A DNA stretch of 64,000 nucleotides from Tabrizicola_A aquatica. GTDB lineage: Bacteria > Pseudomonadota > Alphaproteobacteria > Rhodobacterales > Rhodobacteraceae. This document shows, one piece after another, positions 48,193 to 57,586 of the stretch; position 1 is the first letter of the stretch; every line of letters starts with the position of its first letter. Below the pieces are notes generated by a model. The model was not told the origin of the DNA, ran no database searches, and saw nothing but the letters and a program-made list of their open reading frames with translations. Location of the stretch: NCBI GenBank assembly GCA_965194375.1, contig CBDAEL010000005.1, one strand, 5' to 3'. The translations under genes and the position numbers were made by a program.

Positions 48193-50899
48193 CCTCGCCC
48201 TGCTCGGCGACGCGTGCGACCGAGACCACCTCTTCCTCGGCACCAACATTGAACACCCGCACCCCACCTGCCGAGCGCGAGCGGAAGCTGATCTGCTCCA
48301 CCGGCACCCGGATCGACTGGCCGGTCGAGGTGGCCAGCATGATCTGGTCGCTGGAGGTCACCGGGAAGGAGGCAATAATCCGCCCGCCACGCGGGCCGGG
48401 CGAGATGGCCTTGACCCCCATACCGCCACGCCCGCGCACCGGGTAGTCGTGGCTGGACGACAGTTTGCCCGATCCGCCCTTGGTGATGGTTAGGATCAGA
48501 TCTTCGGCCGCCGACATCTCGGCATAGCGTTCGGGGCTCAGTTGGCCAACGGCGACGCTTTCCTCTTCGTCATCCGCCTCATCCTCGGTCACGCCCGCCA
48601 TCAGACGGCGCTGCTTGAGATAGGCCGCACGCTCATCTGCCTCGGCCTCAAAGTGACGGATGATCGCCATCGATACGACCGTATCGCCTTCGGCCAGACG
48701 AATCCCGCGCACACCGGTTGATCCGCGCGATTTGAACACGCGGATTTCTTGGGTCGAGAAGCGGATCGCGCGGCCCAATTCGGTGACCAGCATCACATCG
48801 TCATTCTCATCGGCAATCGCGGCATTCACCAGCGTCACCCCTTCGGGCAGCTTCATCGCAATCTTGCCGTTGCGCATCACGTTGGTGAAATCCGACAGGT
48901 CGTTCTGCCGCACATCGCCATCTGACGTCGCAAAAACGATTTGCAGATTTTCCCATTCTTCCTCGGGCACATCCACCGGCATCAGCGCGGCAATGCTCAC
49001 CCCTTGGGCGATGGGCAGAATGTTGACCATAGCCTTGCCCTTGGCGGTGCGCCCGGCCAGCGGCAGACGCCAGGTCTTCATCTTGTAAACCATGCCATCG
49101 GTCGTGAAGAACAGCAAAGGCGTGTGGGTGTTGGCCACGAACAGCGTGGTCACCACATCGTCTTCTTTGGTCTGCATGGAGGCCAGACCTTTGCCGCCGC
49201 GGTTCTGGGCGCGGAATTCGGCCAGATTGGTGCGCTTGATATAGCCGCCAGAGGTGATGGTAACGACCATATCCTCGCGCTCGATCAGGTCCTCGTCGTC
49301 CATGTCGCCGGCCCAGTCGACAATCTCGGTGCGGCGCGGCACGGCGAACATGGACTTCACTTCGCGCAATTCATCCGAGATGATCGCCATGATCCGGTCG
49401 CGTGAGCCCAAGATGTCTAGGTAATCCTTGATCTTGGCCGCCAGTTCCTCAAGCTCGTCGGTCACTTCCTTGACGCCAAGTTGCGTCAGGCGCTGCAGGC
49501 GCAGCTCCAAAATGGCGCGGGCTTGAATCTCGGAGAGGTTATAGGTGCCGTCCTCGTTCAAGGTGTGGCTGGGATCGTCGATCAGCCGGATGAAGGGCGC
49601 AATCTCATGTGCGGGCCAGCGCCGCGTCATCAGCTTGTCGCGCGCTTCGGCGGCATCGGCCGAGGCGCGGATGGTCTTGACCACCTCATCCACGTTGGAA
49701 ACCGCCACGGCCAAACCGCAGAGCACATGGCTCCGCTCGCGCGCTTTGCGCAGTTCAAAGGCGGTGCGCCGGGCCACCACCTCTTCCCGGAAGACGATGA
49801 AGTAGCTCAGGAAATCGCGCAGGGTCAGCTGCTCGGGCCGCCCGCCGTTCAAGGCCAGCATGTTGCAGCCAAACGAGGTCTGCATCGGCGTAAAGCGGTA
49901 AAGCTGGTTGAGCACGACATCCGCCGTGGCGTCACGTTTCAGCTCGATCACCACCCGCACGCCAATGCGGTCGGATTCATCCGCCACGCCTGAGATGCCC
50001 TCGATCTTCTTATCGCGCACCATTTCGGCAATGATTTCAATCATCCGCGCTTTGTTGACCTGATAGGGCACCTCATCAACGATGATCGCCCAGCGGTCCT
50101 TGCGGATTTCTTCGACATGGGTCTTGGCGCGGATGATGACGCTGCCGCGGCCCTCAAGATAGGCTTTACGCGCGCCGGACCGGCCCAGAATGGTAGCCCC
50201 GGTGGGGAAATCGGGGGCAGGGATGATCTCCATCAGCTGTTCCATGCTGATGTCAGGATTGTCGATCATCGCCAGCGTGCCGTCGATCACCTCGCCCAGA
50301 TTGTGGGGCGGGATGCGGGTGGCCATGCCGACGGCGATGCCTTCGGCGCCATTGACCAGCATGTTCGGGAAACGGGCGGGAAGGACGGTCGGCTCACGGT
50401 CTTTGCCGTCGTAATTGTCTTGAAACTCGACAGTTTCCTTGTCGATGTCCGCCATCAGAAACGCGGCGGGCTTGTCCATCCGCACTTCGGTATAGCGCAT
50501 GGCCGCCGCTGAATCGCCGTCCATCGAGCCGAAGTTGCCTTGGCCGTCCAAAAGCTTGAGCGACATGCTGAACGGCTGCGCCATCCGCACTAGCGCATCA
50601 TAAATCGCAGAGTCGCCGTGGGGGTGGTATTTGCCCATCGTATCGCCCACCGGACGGGCTGATTTGCGGTATGCCTTGTCGTGCGTGTTGCCCGATTCTT
50701 GCATGGCAAAAAGGATGCGGCGGTGCACCGGTTTCAGCCCATCGCGCAGGTCGGGAATGGCACGGCTGACGATCACGCTCATCGCGTAATCTAGGTAGGC
50801 CGTCTTCATTTCATCGACGATGTCGATCTGGGGGCCGTGATAGGCGGGGCGCTCGGGCATTTCGCCTGCGGTTTCAATGTCTTCCGGGGTATCGCTCAC
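48179..50899 (-). CDS. gyrA: DNA gyrase subunit A
   Basis: A 906-residue type II topoisomerase subunit. The catalytic tyrosine is Tyr136 in AAMRYTEVRM. The quinolone-resistance region reads YHPHGDSAIYDALVRMAQPF with Ser97 and Asp101, equivalent to the sensitive Ser83 and Asp87 of E. coli. The C-terminal half holds the six-bladed DNA-wrapping domain (repeats such as RSRGSTGVRGI, VRGRGGMGVKAI) and ends in an acidic tail. The start is GTG at 50899. gyrB is not in the window. Confidence 0.97.
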   Translation of the reverse strand: MSDTPEDIETAGEMPERPAYHGPQIDIVDEMKTAYLDYAMSVIVSRAIPDLRDGLKPVHRRILFAMQESGNTHDKAYRKSARPVGDTMGKYHPHGDSAIYDALVRMAQPFSMSLKLLDGQGNFGSMDGDSAAAMRYTEVRMDKPAAFLMADIDKETVEFQDNYDGKDREPTVLPARFPNMLVNGAEGIAVGMATRIPPHNLGEVIDGTLAMIDNPDISMEQLMEIIPAPDFPTGATILGRSGARKAYLEGRGSVIIRAKTHVEEIRKDRWAIIVDEVPYQVNKARMIEIIAEMVRDKKIEGISGVADESDRIGVRVVIELKRDATADVVLNQLYRFTPMQTSFGCNMLALNGGRPEQLTLRDFLSYFIVFREEVVARRTAFELRKARERSHVLCGLAVAVSNVDEVVKTIRASADAAEARDKLMTRRWPAHEIAPFIRLIDDPSHTLNEDGTYNLSEIQARAILELRLQRLTQLGVKEVTDELEELAAKIKDYLDILGSRDRIMAIISDELREVKSMFAVPRRTEIVDWAGDMDDEDLIEREDMVVTITSGGYIKRTNLAEFRAQNRGGKGLASMQTKEDDVVTTLFVANTHTPLLFFTTDGMVYKMKTWRLPLAGRTAKGKAMVNILPIAQGVSIAALMPVDVPEEEWENLQIVFATSDGDVRQNDLSDFTNVMRNGKIAMKLPEGVTLVNAAIADENDDVMLVTELGRAIRFSTQEIRVFKSRGSTGVRGIRLAEGDTVVSMAIIRHFEAEADERAAYLKQRRLMAGVTEDEADDEEESVAVGQLSPERYAEMSAAEDLILTITKGGSGKLSSSHDYPVRGRGGMGVKAISPGPRGGRIIASFPVTSSDQIMLATSTGQSIRVPVEQISFRSRSAGGVRVFNVGAEEEVVSVARVAEQGEDEQA

Positions 50900-50992
50900 G
50901 TCACGCCGCCTTGCTGCAAGGTTCTATATTTTGGTGTTGAATATCTACACCAATCAAGCCTTGGTATGCAAGGTTTGGGGCCGCTCTTCGAT

Positions 50993-51029
50993 GACTTCGT
51001 CACGCATCGCGCGACGAGAAGACGAAGTC
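50993..51029. repeat. Inverted repeat between gyrA and the ornithine cyclodeaminase gene
   Basis: GACTTCGTC (50993-51001) is mirrored by GACGAAGTC (51021-51029). It lies just after the ornithine cyclodeaminase stop on the minus strand. With no T-run, it is a possible weak terminator or a processing hairpin. Confidence 0.45.
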
Positions 51030-51049
51030 GCCCAAGGAGGGCGCAAAGC

Positions 51050-52093
51050 TTAGGCCGCGCGCATCAACATCCCGAACAAATCGCGCGGGTCATCGGGGTC
51101 GGCGATCATGTCCAACTGCTCAGCCAGCCCAAGGGTGGCCAGCTTGCCATGCACATAGCGAAGGGCCGAGAAATCCTCGATCGCAAAGCCCACGGAATCA
51201 AAGAGCGTGATGTCGCGCGCATCAGTGCGGCCGGCCGCGGTGCCTGCGATGACCTGCCAAAGCTCTGTCACCGGAAAATCGGGGTCCATCTGTTGAATTT
51301 CGCCCTCAACGCGCGTTTGGGGCGGGTATTCTACAAAGACAGCCGACCGGGTCAGGATATCCTTGTGCAATTCGGTCTTGCCGGGGCAATCGCCGCCGAC
51401 CGCGTTGATGTGCACGCCCGCGCCGACCATATTGTCGGTCAGAATGGTGGCATATTGCTTGTCGGCGGTCACAGTGGTGATGATGTCAGCCCCCAAAATC
51501 GCCTTTTCCGCCGTGTCGCAACTGACCACTTCCAGCCCGCGCCCGGCGAGATTTCCCGCGCATTTTGCCGTGGCCGCCGGGTCAATGTCGTAAAGCCGCA
51601 CTTCCGTGATCCCGCAGACCGCCTTGAAGGCAAGCGCTTGAAATTCCGCCTGCGCGCCATTCCCGATCAAGGCCATGGTCGTGGCCCCCTTGGGCGCCAG
51701 CCACTTGGCCGCCATGGCGCTGGTTGCCGCCGTGCGCAGTGCGGTCAGGATCGTCATTTCGCTGAGAAGCAAGGGGTAGCCCGTGGCCACATCGGCCAAA
51801 AGGCCGAAGGCGGTGACGGTCTGCAGCCCGCGCTTCATGTTTGACGGATGGCCGTTCACATATTTGAAGCCATAGGTTTCGCCATCAGACGTTGGCATCA
51901 GCTCAATCACCCCCACATCCGAATGGCTGGCCACGCGCGGGGTTTTGTCGAAGAGCGGCCAGCGGCGGAAATCGGCCTCGATCTCGGCGGCGAGGTCGAT
52001 CATCACCTGCTCCACCCCAATGGCATGGACAAGCCGCATCATATTGGCGACGGACAAGAACGGCACAAAAGCTTGTTTCGAGGGGGCAATCAT
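51050..52093 (-). CDS. Ornithine cyclodeaminase
   Basis: A 347-residue NAD-dependent enzyme of the ornithine cyclodeaminase/mu-crystallin family, turning ornithine into proline and ammonia. The Rossmann motif is MALIGNGAQAEFQALAF, and the catalytic Asp lies in NAVGGDCPGKTEL. The N-terminal SDVGVIELMPTSDGETYGFK matches the substrate-binding part. It starts two bases after the arginase stop, so the pair converts arginine to urea and proline. Confidence 0.92.
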   Translation of the reverse strand: MIAPSKQAFVPFLSVANMMRLVHAIGVEQVMIDLAAEIEADFRRWPLFDKTPRVASHSDVGVIELMPTSDGETYGFKYVNGHPSNMKRGLQTVTAFGLLADVATGYPLLLSEMTILTALRTAATSAMAAKWLAPKGATTMALIGNGAQAEFQALAFKAVCGITEVRLYDIDPAATAKCAGNLAGRGLEVVSCDTAEKAILGADIITTVTADKQYATILTDNMVGAGVHINAVGGDCPGKTELHKDILTRSAVFVEYPPQTRVEGEIQQMDPDFPVTELWQVIAGTAAGRTDARDITLFDSVGFAIEDFSALRYVHGKLATLGLAEQLDMIADPDDPRDLFGMLMRAA

Positions 52094-52095
52094 CT

Positions 52096-53019
52096 TTAGA
52101 AACTCCGGGTCGGGCGATCAAACACCTTGCGGCCCATCATCGAGCCGACCAATTCCACCATCAGCTTGGCCGTGCGACCGCGCTCGTCCAGAAACGGGTT
52201 CAACTCCACCAAATCCAGCGAGGTGACGAGACCGCTTTCGTGCAAGAGCTCCATCACCAGATGCGCCTCACGGAAGGTGGTGCCGCCCGGCACCGTGGTG
52301 CCAACGGCAGGCGCGATGGAGGGGTCGAGGAAATCTACGTCCAAAGACACATGCAGCATCCCCCCGACTGCGCGCACCTGATCCAGAAACTCGCGCAAGG
52401 GGGCTACGATGCCGCGCTCGTCCAAAACCCGCATGTCGTTGATCGCAATATCGGCCTTCAAAAGCGCGGCATGCTCTGCCGGATCAACCGAGCGGATGCC
52501 GAAAAGGCAAATCCGTTCCGGCGCAATGGGTTGCGGGAATGGGGGGAAGGCGTCAAACCCCTCGCGGCCCGCGATATAGGCGACGGGGGTGCCGTGCAGA
52601 TTGCCGCTGGTGGTGGTCAGAGGCGTGTGGAAATCGGAATGGGCATCCAGCCACAAGAGGAACAAGGGCCGATCCTGCCGCTTGGCAAAGGCCGCAGCCC
52701 CCGCCACCGATCCCAAGGCAAGACTGTGATCGCCGCCCAGAATGATCGGCATCCCGCCTGCGCTCAGCGCGTCATCGACCCGGTCGCACAGCGCCTCGGT
52801 CCAGCCCAAGACCCGGTCCAGATCATGCACGGCCGGGTTGGGGCAGGGGGCGGCCGTCACCTCGGCCGCGGCCAAATCGCCCCAATCTTCCACCCCATGG
52901 CCCAATTCGGCAATCGCCGACGCCAACCCCGCCACCCGGTAGGCCGCTGGCCCCATCACACAGCCCGCGCGGCGCTGGCCTTCGTCAATCGGGGCGCCTA
53001 TCAGGATGCAGTTGGGCAT
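52096..53019 (-). CDS. rocF: Arginase
   Basis: A 307-residue manganese hydrolase that cleaves arginine to ornithine and urea. The binuclear metal ligands are all visible: GGDHSLALGS, WLDAHSDFHTP and SLDVDFLDPSIAPAVGT. The start MPNCILIGAPIDEG at 53019 has AGGAGAG upstream. It forms an operon with the ornithine cyclodeaminase and is divergent from an Lrp-type regulator, the usual control of arginase operons in alphaproteobacteria. Confidence 0.93.
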   Translation of the reverse strand: MPNCILIGAPIDEGQRRAGCVMGPAAYRVAGLASAIAELGHGVEDWGDLAAAEVTAAPCPNPAVHDLDRVLGWTEALCDRVDDALSAGGMPIILGGDHSLALGSVAGAAAFAKRQDRPLFLLWLDAHSDFHTPLTTTSGNLHGTPVAYIAGREGFDAFPPFPQPIAPERICLFGIRSVDPAEHAALLKADIAINDMRVLDERGIVAPLREFLDQVRAVGGMLHVSLDVDFLDPSIAPAVGTTVPGGTTFREAHLVMELLHESGLVTSLDLVELNPFLDERGRTAKLMVELVGSMMGRKVFDRPTRSF

Positions 53020-53037
53020 GTGTCTCTCCTCGGGTTT

Positions 53038-53051
53038 CGCAAATTCTTGCG
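53038..53051. promoter_or_regulatory. Candidate Lrp/AsnC operator
   Basis: CGCAAATTCTTGCG is a 14-base inverted repeat (CGCAA-ATTC-TTGCG) in the divergent region between arginase and the Lrp-type gene. Its size and AT centre suit an Lrp-family site. Confidence 0.5.
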
Positions 53052-53130
53052 CCATGCCGCGACGAATCCTAGCGACATTTGAACCGTTTTGTTAAAGGCT
53101 TTGTCCGAAACGGCGACAGGATTGCGCATC

Positions 53131-53562
53131 ATGGACGATACTGACCAGCGGCTGATTGCGGAGTTGCGCCGCGACGGGCGTGCCGCGCTGTCCGATCTGG
53201 CCGACCGTTTGGGCCTCAGCCGTGCCACCGTGCGCAGCCGGATGGAGCGGTTGACCGAAAAGGGTGAGATTGCCGGGTTTACCGTGCTGACCCGGTCGGA
53301 TGTCACCGCCGCCCCGGTGCGCGGCCTGATCATGATCGGGATCGAGGGCAAGGGCGGCGAGAAAGTCATGGCGCGGCTGGCGGGTATTCCGGCGGTGCTG
53401 GCGGTGCATTCGACCAATGGCAAATGGGACCTGATCGCGGAACTGGCGACGCAAACGCTGTTGGAGCTGGACGAGGTGATCTACCGCATCCGCAGCATCG
53501 AAGGGGTGGTGACGTCGGAGACCAATCTTCTGCTCTCCACCCGCAAGGCGGGCCGCAAATAG
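53131..53562 (+). CDS. Lrp/AsnC-family transcriptional regulator
   Basis: A 143-residue regulator. The N-terminal helix-turn-helix is DTDQRLIAELRRDGRAALSD followed by LGLSRATVRSRMERLTEKG, and the C-terminal ligand-binding RAM domain is VLAVHSTNGKWDLIAELAT. It is most likely the arginine- or ornithine-responsive activator of the divergent arginase/ornithine cyclodeaminase operon, and probably autoregulated. Confidence 0.92.
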   Translation: MDDTDQRLIAELRRDGRAALSDLADRLGLSRATVRSRMERLTEKGEIAGFTVLTRSDVTAAPVRGLIMIGIEGKGGEKVMARLAGIPAVLAVHSTNGKWDLIAELATQTLLELDEVIYRIRSIEGVVTSETNLLLSTRKAGRK

Positions 53563-54339
53563 TCAGGCCCCAGTAAACCGCGCTGGACGTTTCTCCAAAA
53601 ACGCCGCGACCCCTTCGCTGAAATCGATGGTCTGTCCACAGGCCCCTTGCAACCGCGCCTCAAGCGCCAGTTGCGCATCAAGATCATGGCCAAAGCTCGC
53701 CCGCAGCATCGCCTTGACCCCGCGATAGGCCACGGCAGGTCCCGCCGCCAATTGCGCCGCCCGCGCCCGCACATGGGTGGCAAAGCCCGCATCCGGCACG
53801 GTCTCATAGATCATGCCCCAGTCGGCGGCTTGGGTCGCGCTGATCTTGTCGCCCAAGAGCATCGCCCCCATCGCCCGCGCCATCCCGATCTGGCGCGGCA
53901 GCCAGTAGGACCCGCCCGCATCTGGCACCAGACCGATCCGGGTGAAGGCCTGAATGAAGCTGGCGCTTTCGGCAGCGATCACGATATCGGCGGCCAAGGC
54001 AAGATTGGCCCCAGCCCCCGCTGCCGCGCCATTGACGGCGGCAATCGTCGGAATTGGACTGTCGGTGATCGCCTTGATCATCGGCACATATTCTTCGTTC
54101 AGGATCCTCTCAAGGTCGAAGGACCCGATCTTGCCGGCATCCTGCAAATCCTGCCCCGAGCAAAAGGCCCGCCCCGCACCTGTCAGCACCAGAACCCGCG
54201 CCTCGCCCTGCGCCCGCAGCAAGGCTGCCAACAGCGACCGCCGCAGCGACGCGGAGAGCGCATTCATCACCTCGGGTCGGTTCAGCGTGATCGTGGCGAT
54301 GCCATCGGTCAGATCATAGGTGATCGAAGTGTCGTCCAT
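53563..54339 (-). CDS. PaaG-like crotonase (ring 1,2-epoxyphenylacetyl-CoA isomerase type)
   Basis: A 258-residue crotonase. The segments GRAFCSGQDLQDAG, GAAAGAGANLALAADIVIAA and RIGLVPDAGGSYWLPRQIG are those of PaaG, where the Asp in VPDAGG is the catalytic acid of the epoxide-to-oxepin isomerisation in phenylacetate degradation. No other paa genes are near, so it may be a remote part of that pathway or a general enoyl-CoA isomerase. It converges on the Lrp-type gene with no gap. Confidence 0.85.
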   Translation of the reverse strand: MDDTSITYDLTDGIATITLNRPEVMNALSASLRRSLLAALLRAQGEARVLVLTGAGRAFCSGQDLQDAGKIGSFDLERILNEEYVPMIKAITDSPIPTIAAVNGAAAGAGANLALAADIVIAAESASFIQAFTRIGLVPDAGGSYWLPRQIGMARAMGAMLLGDKISATQAADWGMIYETVPDAGFATHVRARAAQLAAGPAVAYRGVKAMLRASFGHDLDAQLALEARLQGACGQTIDFSEGVAAFLEKRPARFTGA

Positions 54340-54399
54340 GGCGCGCTCCCTTTGGGCCAGCATAGCCGCGCGGGCGATAGGGGAAAGCCAAACCTCGCG

Positions 54400-54873
54400 T
54401 CACTCTTTCATCAGTTCCGCCAGCCGTGCGCGTTCGGCCTCGGACAGGTCCGCCTCAGGCTTGGCGCGCCGCCGGGTGACGGCAAAGGCCAAGGCACCCC
54501 CGGCCAACAGCATGGCTGGCCCGGCCAGCCACAGGATCAGCCCCGACCCGCTGGCGCGCGGATTGAACAGCACGAATTCGCCATAGCGGGCAACGATATA
54601 GTCGAGCACTTCCTCGTCACTGTCACCCGCCACCAGCCGTTCGCGTACCAAAAGCCGCAAATCGCGGCTGATCGGAGCGTTGCTGTCATCAATCGCCTCA
54701 CCTTGACAGACCGGGCAGCGCAGATCGCGCGAGATGGCACGAGCGCGTGTTTCAAGCGCGGCGTCGGGCAGCACCTCATCGGGCTGCACCGCAAGGGCAG
54801 GGGGGGCGGTCAATATCACGCCCGACGGGACCAGACCCATCAGCGCCAAAGACAGGGCAAGCGCGGCGCGCAT
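54400..54873 (-). CDS. ccmH: Cytochrome c maturation protein CcmH
   Basis: A 157-residue periplasmic, membrane-anchored thioredoxin-like protein. It has a signal peptide (MRAALALSLALMGLVPSG...), the redox motif LRCPVCQGEAIDDSNA, and a C-terminal membrane helix (LILWLAGPAMLLAGGALAF). It reduces apocytochrome cysteines before heme attachment. It starts five bases after ccmF. Confidence 0.93.
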   Translation of the reverse strand: MRAALALSLALMGLVPSGVILTAPPALAVQPDEVLPDAALETRARAISRDLRCPVCQGEAIDDSNAPISRDLRLLVRERLVAGDSDEEVLDYIVARYGEFVLFNPRASGSGLILWLAGPAMLLAGGALAFAVTRRRAKPEADLSEAERARLAELMKE

Positions 54874-54878
54874 CCGCC

Positions 54879-56852
54879 TCACTCCGCCGGTTGGGCGGCG
54901 GGCGTTTGCCGCCGCGCCCCCGCCGCCAAGCGATAGCGCCGGTCGGTCAGGCTGAAGAACCCGCCCAAGGCCATCAACGCCGAGCCACCCCAAAGCCAAT
55001 TGGCAAAGGGTTTGACATAAGAGCGTACGGCAAAGCCGCCACCAACCTGCGGATCACCGATCACAAGATAGATGTCGCGGGTAAAGCCGTAGTCGATCGC
55101 CGCCTCGGTGGTCGGCATTGCCTGCACCGGGTAGACGCGTTTTTCTGGGTAAAGTGTCGCCACCGCGTCACCGCCACGCGTCACCACCATCTCGGCAGTG
55201 GTCGACAGGTAGTTCGGCCCCTGCACATCGCGCACGTCTTTCAAAAGCACCTCATAGGGGCCAACCGGGAAGGTCTCCCCAACGCGGACCACGCGGATAT
55301 CCTCAACCGCCCAAGCATGCATGGCGGCCACGGCAAAGATCGTGACGCCAAGGCCGGAATGCGCTGTGGCCTTGCCCCAATCGGCCCTGCCCATGCGGCC
55401 AAGACGGCTCAACCGGCTGCCAATGCCACCGCGACCAGCCCGCGTCCACAGATCAACGGCGGCGCCAAACACCACCCAAGCGCCCAAGCCCGCGCCAATC
55501 GGCCCCAAGGCCGACCGCCCGCTCTGCATCGCATAGATCAACAGCCCCAGCGCGACAGCCAGTGCCAACGCCCCGCGCAAGGGCAGCAAGCTGCGCCGGA
55601 TCTCGGCCCGTTTCCACGGCATCATCGCCCCCACGGGCAGGATCAGCGCCAAGAGCACCATAAAGGGCGTGAAGGCCGCATTAAAGAACGGCTCCCCAAC
55701 CGACAGTTTCCGGTCCCACAGCATCTCGGCCACAAGAGGCCAGATCGTGCCGATGAAGACCACGAAACACGACACCGCCAAAAGCACGTTATTTGCCAAA
55801 AGCGCGCTTTCGCGGCTGACGATGGAAAACAGCCCCTTCGCCTCCAAAGCGCTGGCGCGGAAGGCAAAAAGCGTCAAGGCGCCGCCCATGAACACGCCAA
55901 GGATCATCAGAATGAACACACCGCGTTCGGGGTCATTGGCAAAGGAATGCACCGATGTAATGACGCCCGAGCGCACGATGAAGGTGCCGATCAGCGAAAA
56001 GCCAAAGGCCATGATGGCCAAGAGAATGGTCCAAGCCTTCAGGCTTTCGCGCTTTTCCACCACAATGGCGCTGTGCAACAGGGCGGCGGCAATCAGCCAC
56101 GGCATGAAGCTCGCGTTTTCCACCGGGTCCCAGAACCAAAAGCCGCCCCAGCCAAGCTCATAATAGGCCCACCAGGACCCGAGCGCGATGCCGATGGTCA
56201 AGAACACCCAAGCCGCCAGCGTCCAAGGCCGCACCCAACGCGCCCAAGCCGCATCCACCCGCCCCTCAATCAGCGCGGCCACTGCAAAGGAGAAGGCCAT
56301 CGAAAGGCCGACATAGCCCAGATACAGGAAGGGCGGATGAAAGGCCAAACCGGGGTCTTGCAGCAGGGGGTTCAGGTCATCGCCATTCAACGGCGGATTT
56401 GCCAGGCGCAAGAAGGGGTTCGAGGTGAAGAGCATAAAGGCCAAGAACGCCACACCGACCATGCCTTGCACGGCCAAAACCCGCGCCTTCAACGTGGCCG
56501 GCAGGTTGTCGCCAAACCAAACCGCACAGGCGCCAAACAGCGCCAAGGTCAGCGACCACAAGAGCAGACTGCCCTCATGGTTGCCCCAAACGCCGGAAAT
56601 CTTGTACAGCATCGGCTTGTCGGTGTGTGAATTCAGCGTGACAAGCCGCAAGGAAAAGTCCGACACCACAAAGGCATAGGTCAGCGCGGCAAAGGCTGTG
56701 GCGATCAGGATCAGTTGCACAAGCGCTGCCGGTTCCGCCAAGGCCATCAACCGACTGTCGCGCCGCGCGGCGCCGTACAAGGGCAGGGTGGCCTGCACGA
56801 GCGCAACCGCAAAGGCAAGGATCAGCGCAAAATGGCCCAGTTCGACGATCAT
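54879..56852 (-). CDS. ccmF: Cytochrome c maturation heme lyase subunit CcmF
   Basis: A 657-residue multi-pass membrane protein with the heme-handling tryptophan-rich motif WGGFWFWDPVENASFMPWL, the segments GVWGNHEGSLLLWSL and HSFANDPERGVFIL, and a periplasmic C-terminal part. With CcmH it joins heme to apocytochrome c. The ATG at 56852 (MIVELGHFAL) is preferred because GGGAGA is then properly spaced. Other ccm genes are outside the window. Confidence 0.95.
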   Translation of the reverse strand: MIVELGHFALILAFAVALVQATLPLYGAARRDSRLMALAEPAALVQLILIATAFAALTYAFVVSDFSLRLVTLNSHTDKPMLYKISGVWGNHEGSLLLWSLTLALFGACAVWFGDNLPATLKARVLAVQGMVGVAFLAFMLFTSNPFLRLANPPLNGDDLNPLLQDPGLAFHPPFLYLGYVGLSMAFSFAVAALIEGRVDAAWARWVRPWTLAAWVFLTIGIALGSWWAYYELGWGGFWFWDPVENASFMPWLIAAALLHSAIVVEKRESLKAWTILLAIMAFGFSLIGTFIVRSGVITSVHSFANDPERGVFILMILGVFMGGALTLFAFRASALEAKGLFSIVSRESALLANNVLLAVSCFVVFIGTIWPLVAEMLWDRKLSVGEPFFNAAFTPFMVLLALILPVGAMMPWKRAEIRRSLLPLRGALALAVALGLLIYAMQSGRSALGPIGAGLGAWVVFGAAVDLWTRAGRGGIGSRLSRLGRMGRADWGKATAHSGLGVTIFAVAAMHAWAVEDIRVVRVGETFPVGPYEVLLKDVRDVQGPNYLSTTAEMVVTRGGDAVATLYPEKRVYPVQAMPTTEAAIDYGFTRDIYLVIGDPQVGGGFAVRSYVKPFANWLWGGSALMALGGFFSLTDRRYRLAAGARRQTPAAQPAE

Positions 56853-56958
56853 CGGCATTCTCCCATTTGCGCGGCAGCATAATGCGAAAAGAGCGCGGCG
56901 GAAATGCCCGCCACGCCCTTTGCACGAAATGTCACAGCCTGTTGTTCGCCGCCCCTCG

Positions 56959-57519
56959 TCAGGCGCCGCGCGAGAGCGCCGCAACCCCGGTGCGCGCCAA
57001 TTCCCGCAGCCCCAAGGGGCGCATCAAATCGGCAAAACTGTCGATCTTTTCCGGGGTACCGGTCATCTCGAAGATGAAGCTTTCCAAGGTGCTGTCCACC
57101 ACATGGGCGCGGAAAATCTCGGCCAGCCGCAGCGCCTCGATCCGGTGCTCGCCCTTGCCGGCGACCTTGATCAAGGCCAACTCGCGCTGCACCGACGGCC
57201 CCTCGGCGGTCAGGTCATGCACGGCATAAACCGACACCAGACGGCTCAGCTGCTTTTCCACCTGGTCAATCACATGCGGCGTGCCAGAGGTGACAATCGT
57301 GATCCGGCTGCGGTGCCCGGTGTGATCGACCTCGGCCACAGTCAGGCTGTCAATGTTATACCCACGTGCCGAAAACAAACCGATCACACGGGCCAAAACC
57401 CCCGGCTCATTCTCGACGATCACGGCCAGCGTATGGCTCACCACGCCCTGCGCATGAGAATCGCGCAGGTCATAGGCGGAATGGCTGGTCGAGCCCTTTT
57501 TGATGTTCAGTGCGGACAT
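56959..57519 (-). CDS. ilvH: Acetolactate synthase small (regulatory) subunit
   Basis: A 186-residue protein with an N-terminal ACT domain (HTLAVIVENEPGVLARVIG, YNIDSLTVAEV) that binds valine for feedback inhibition, and the conserved C-terminal domain. It activates and regulates the large subunit encoded just upstream. The gap between the two, about 70 bases, carries a dispersed repeat with a strong hairpin. Confidence 0.95.
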   Translation of the reverse strand: MSALNIKKGSTSHSAYDLRDSHAQGVVSHTLAVIVENEPGVLARVIGLFSARGYNIDSLTVAEVDHTGHRSRITIVTSGTPHVIDQVEKQLSRLVSVYAVHDLTAEGPSVQRELALIKVAGKGEHRIEALRLAEIFRAHVVDSTLESFIFEMTGTPEKIDSFADLMRPLGLRELARTGVAALSRGA

Positions 57520-57530
57520 GCTTGGTCCTC

Positions 57531-57577
57531 TTTCATCTGTTCATAAATATCCCGGGGGTGCGGGGGCTGGCCCCCGC
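57531..57577 (-). repeat. Dispersed intergenic repeat, copy 5, with hairpin
   Basis: Read on the minus strand, GCGGGGGC-CA-GCCCCCGC (57560-57577) is followed by ACCCCCGGGATATTTATGAA and CAGATGAAA. It lies between ilvB and ilvH and may lower ilvH transcription relative to ilvB. The last bases run close to the ilvH ribosome site. Confidence 0.72.
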
Positions 57578-57586
57578 TCCGCCCGA

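Noticed and set aside
54747..56630. A 627-codon plus-strand frame opposite ccmF and ccmH
   Set aside because: Antisense shadow of genes with full family motifs; composition dominated by Arg, His, Gln and Pro, with no ribosome site or domain.
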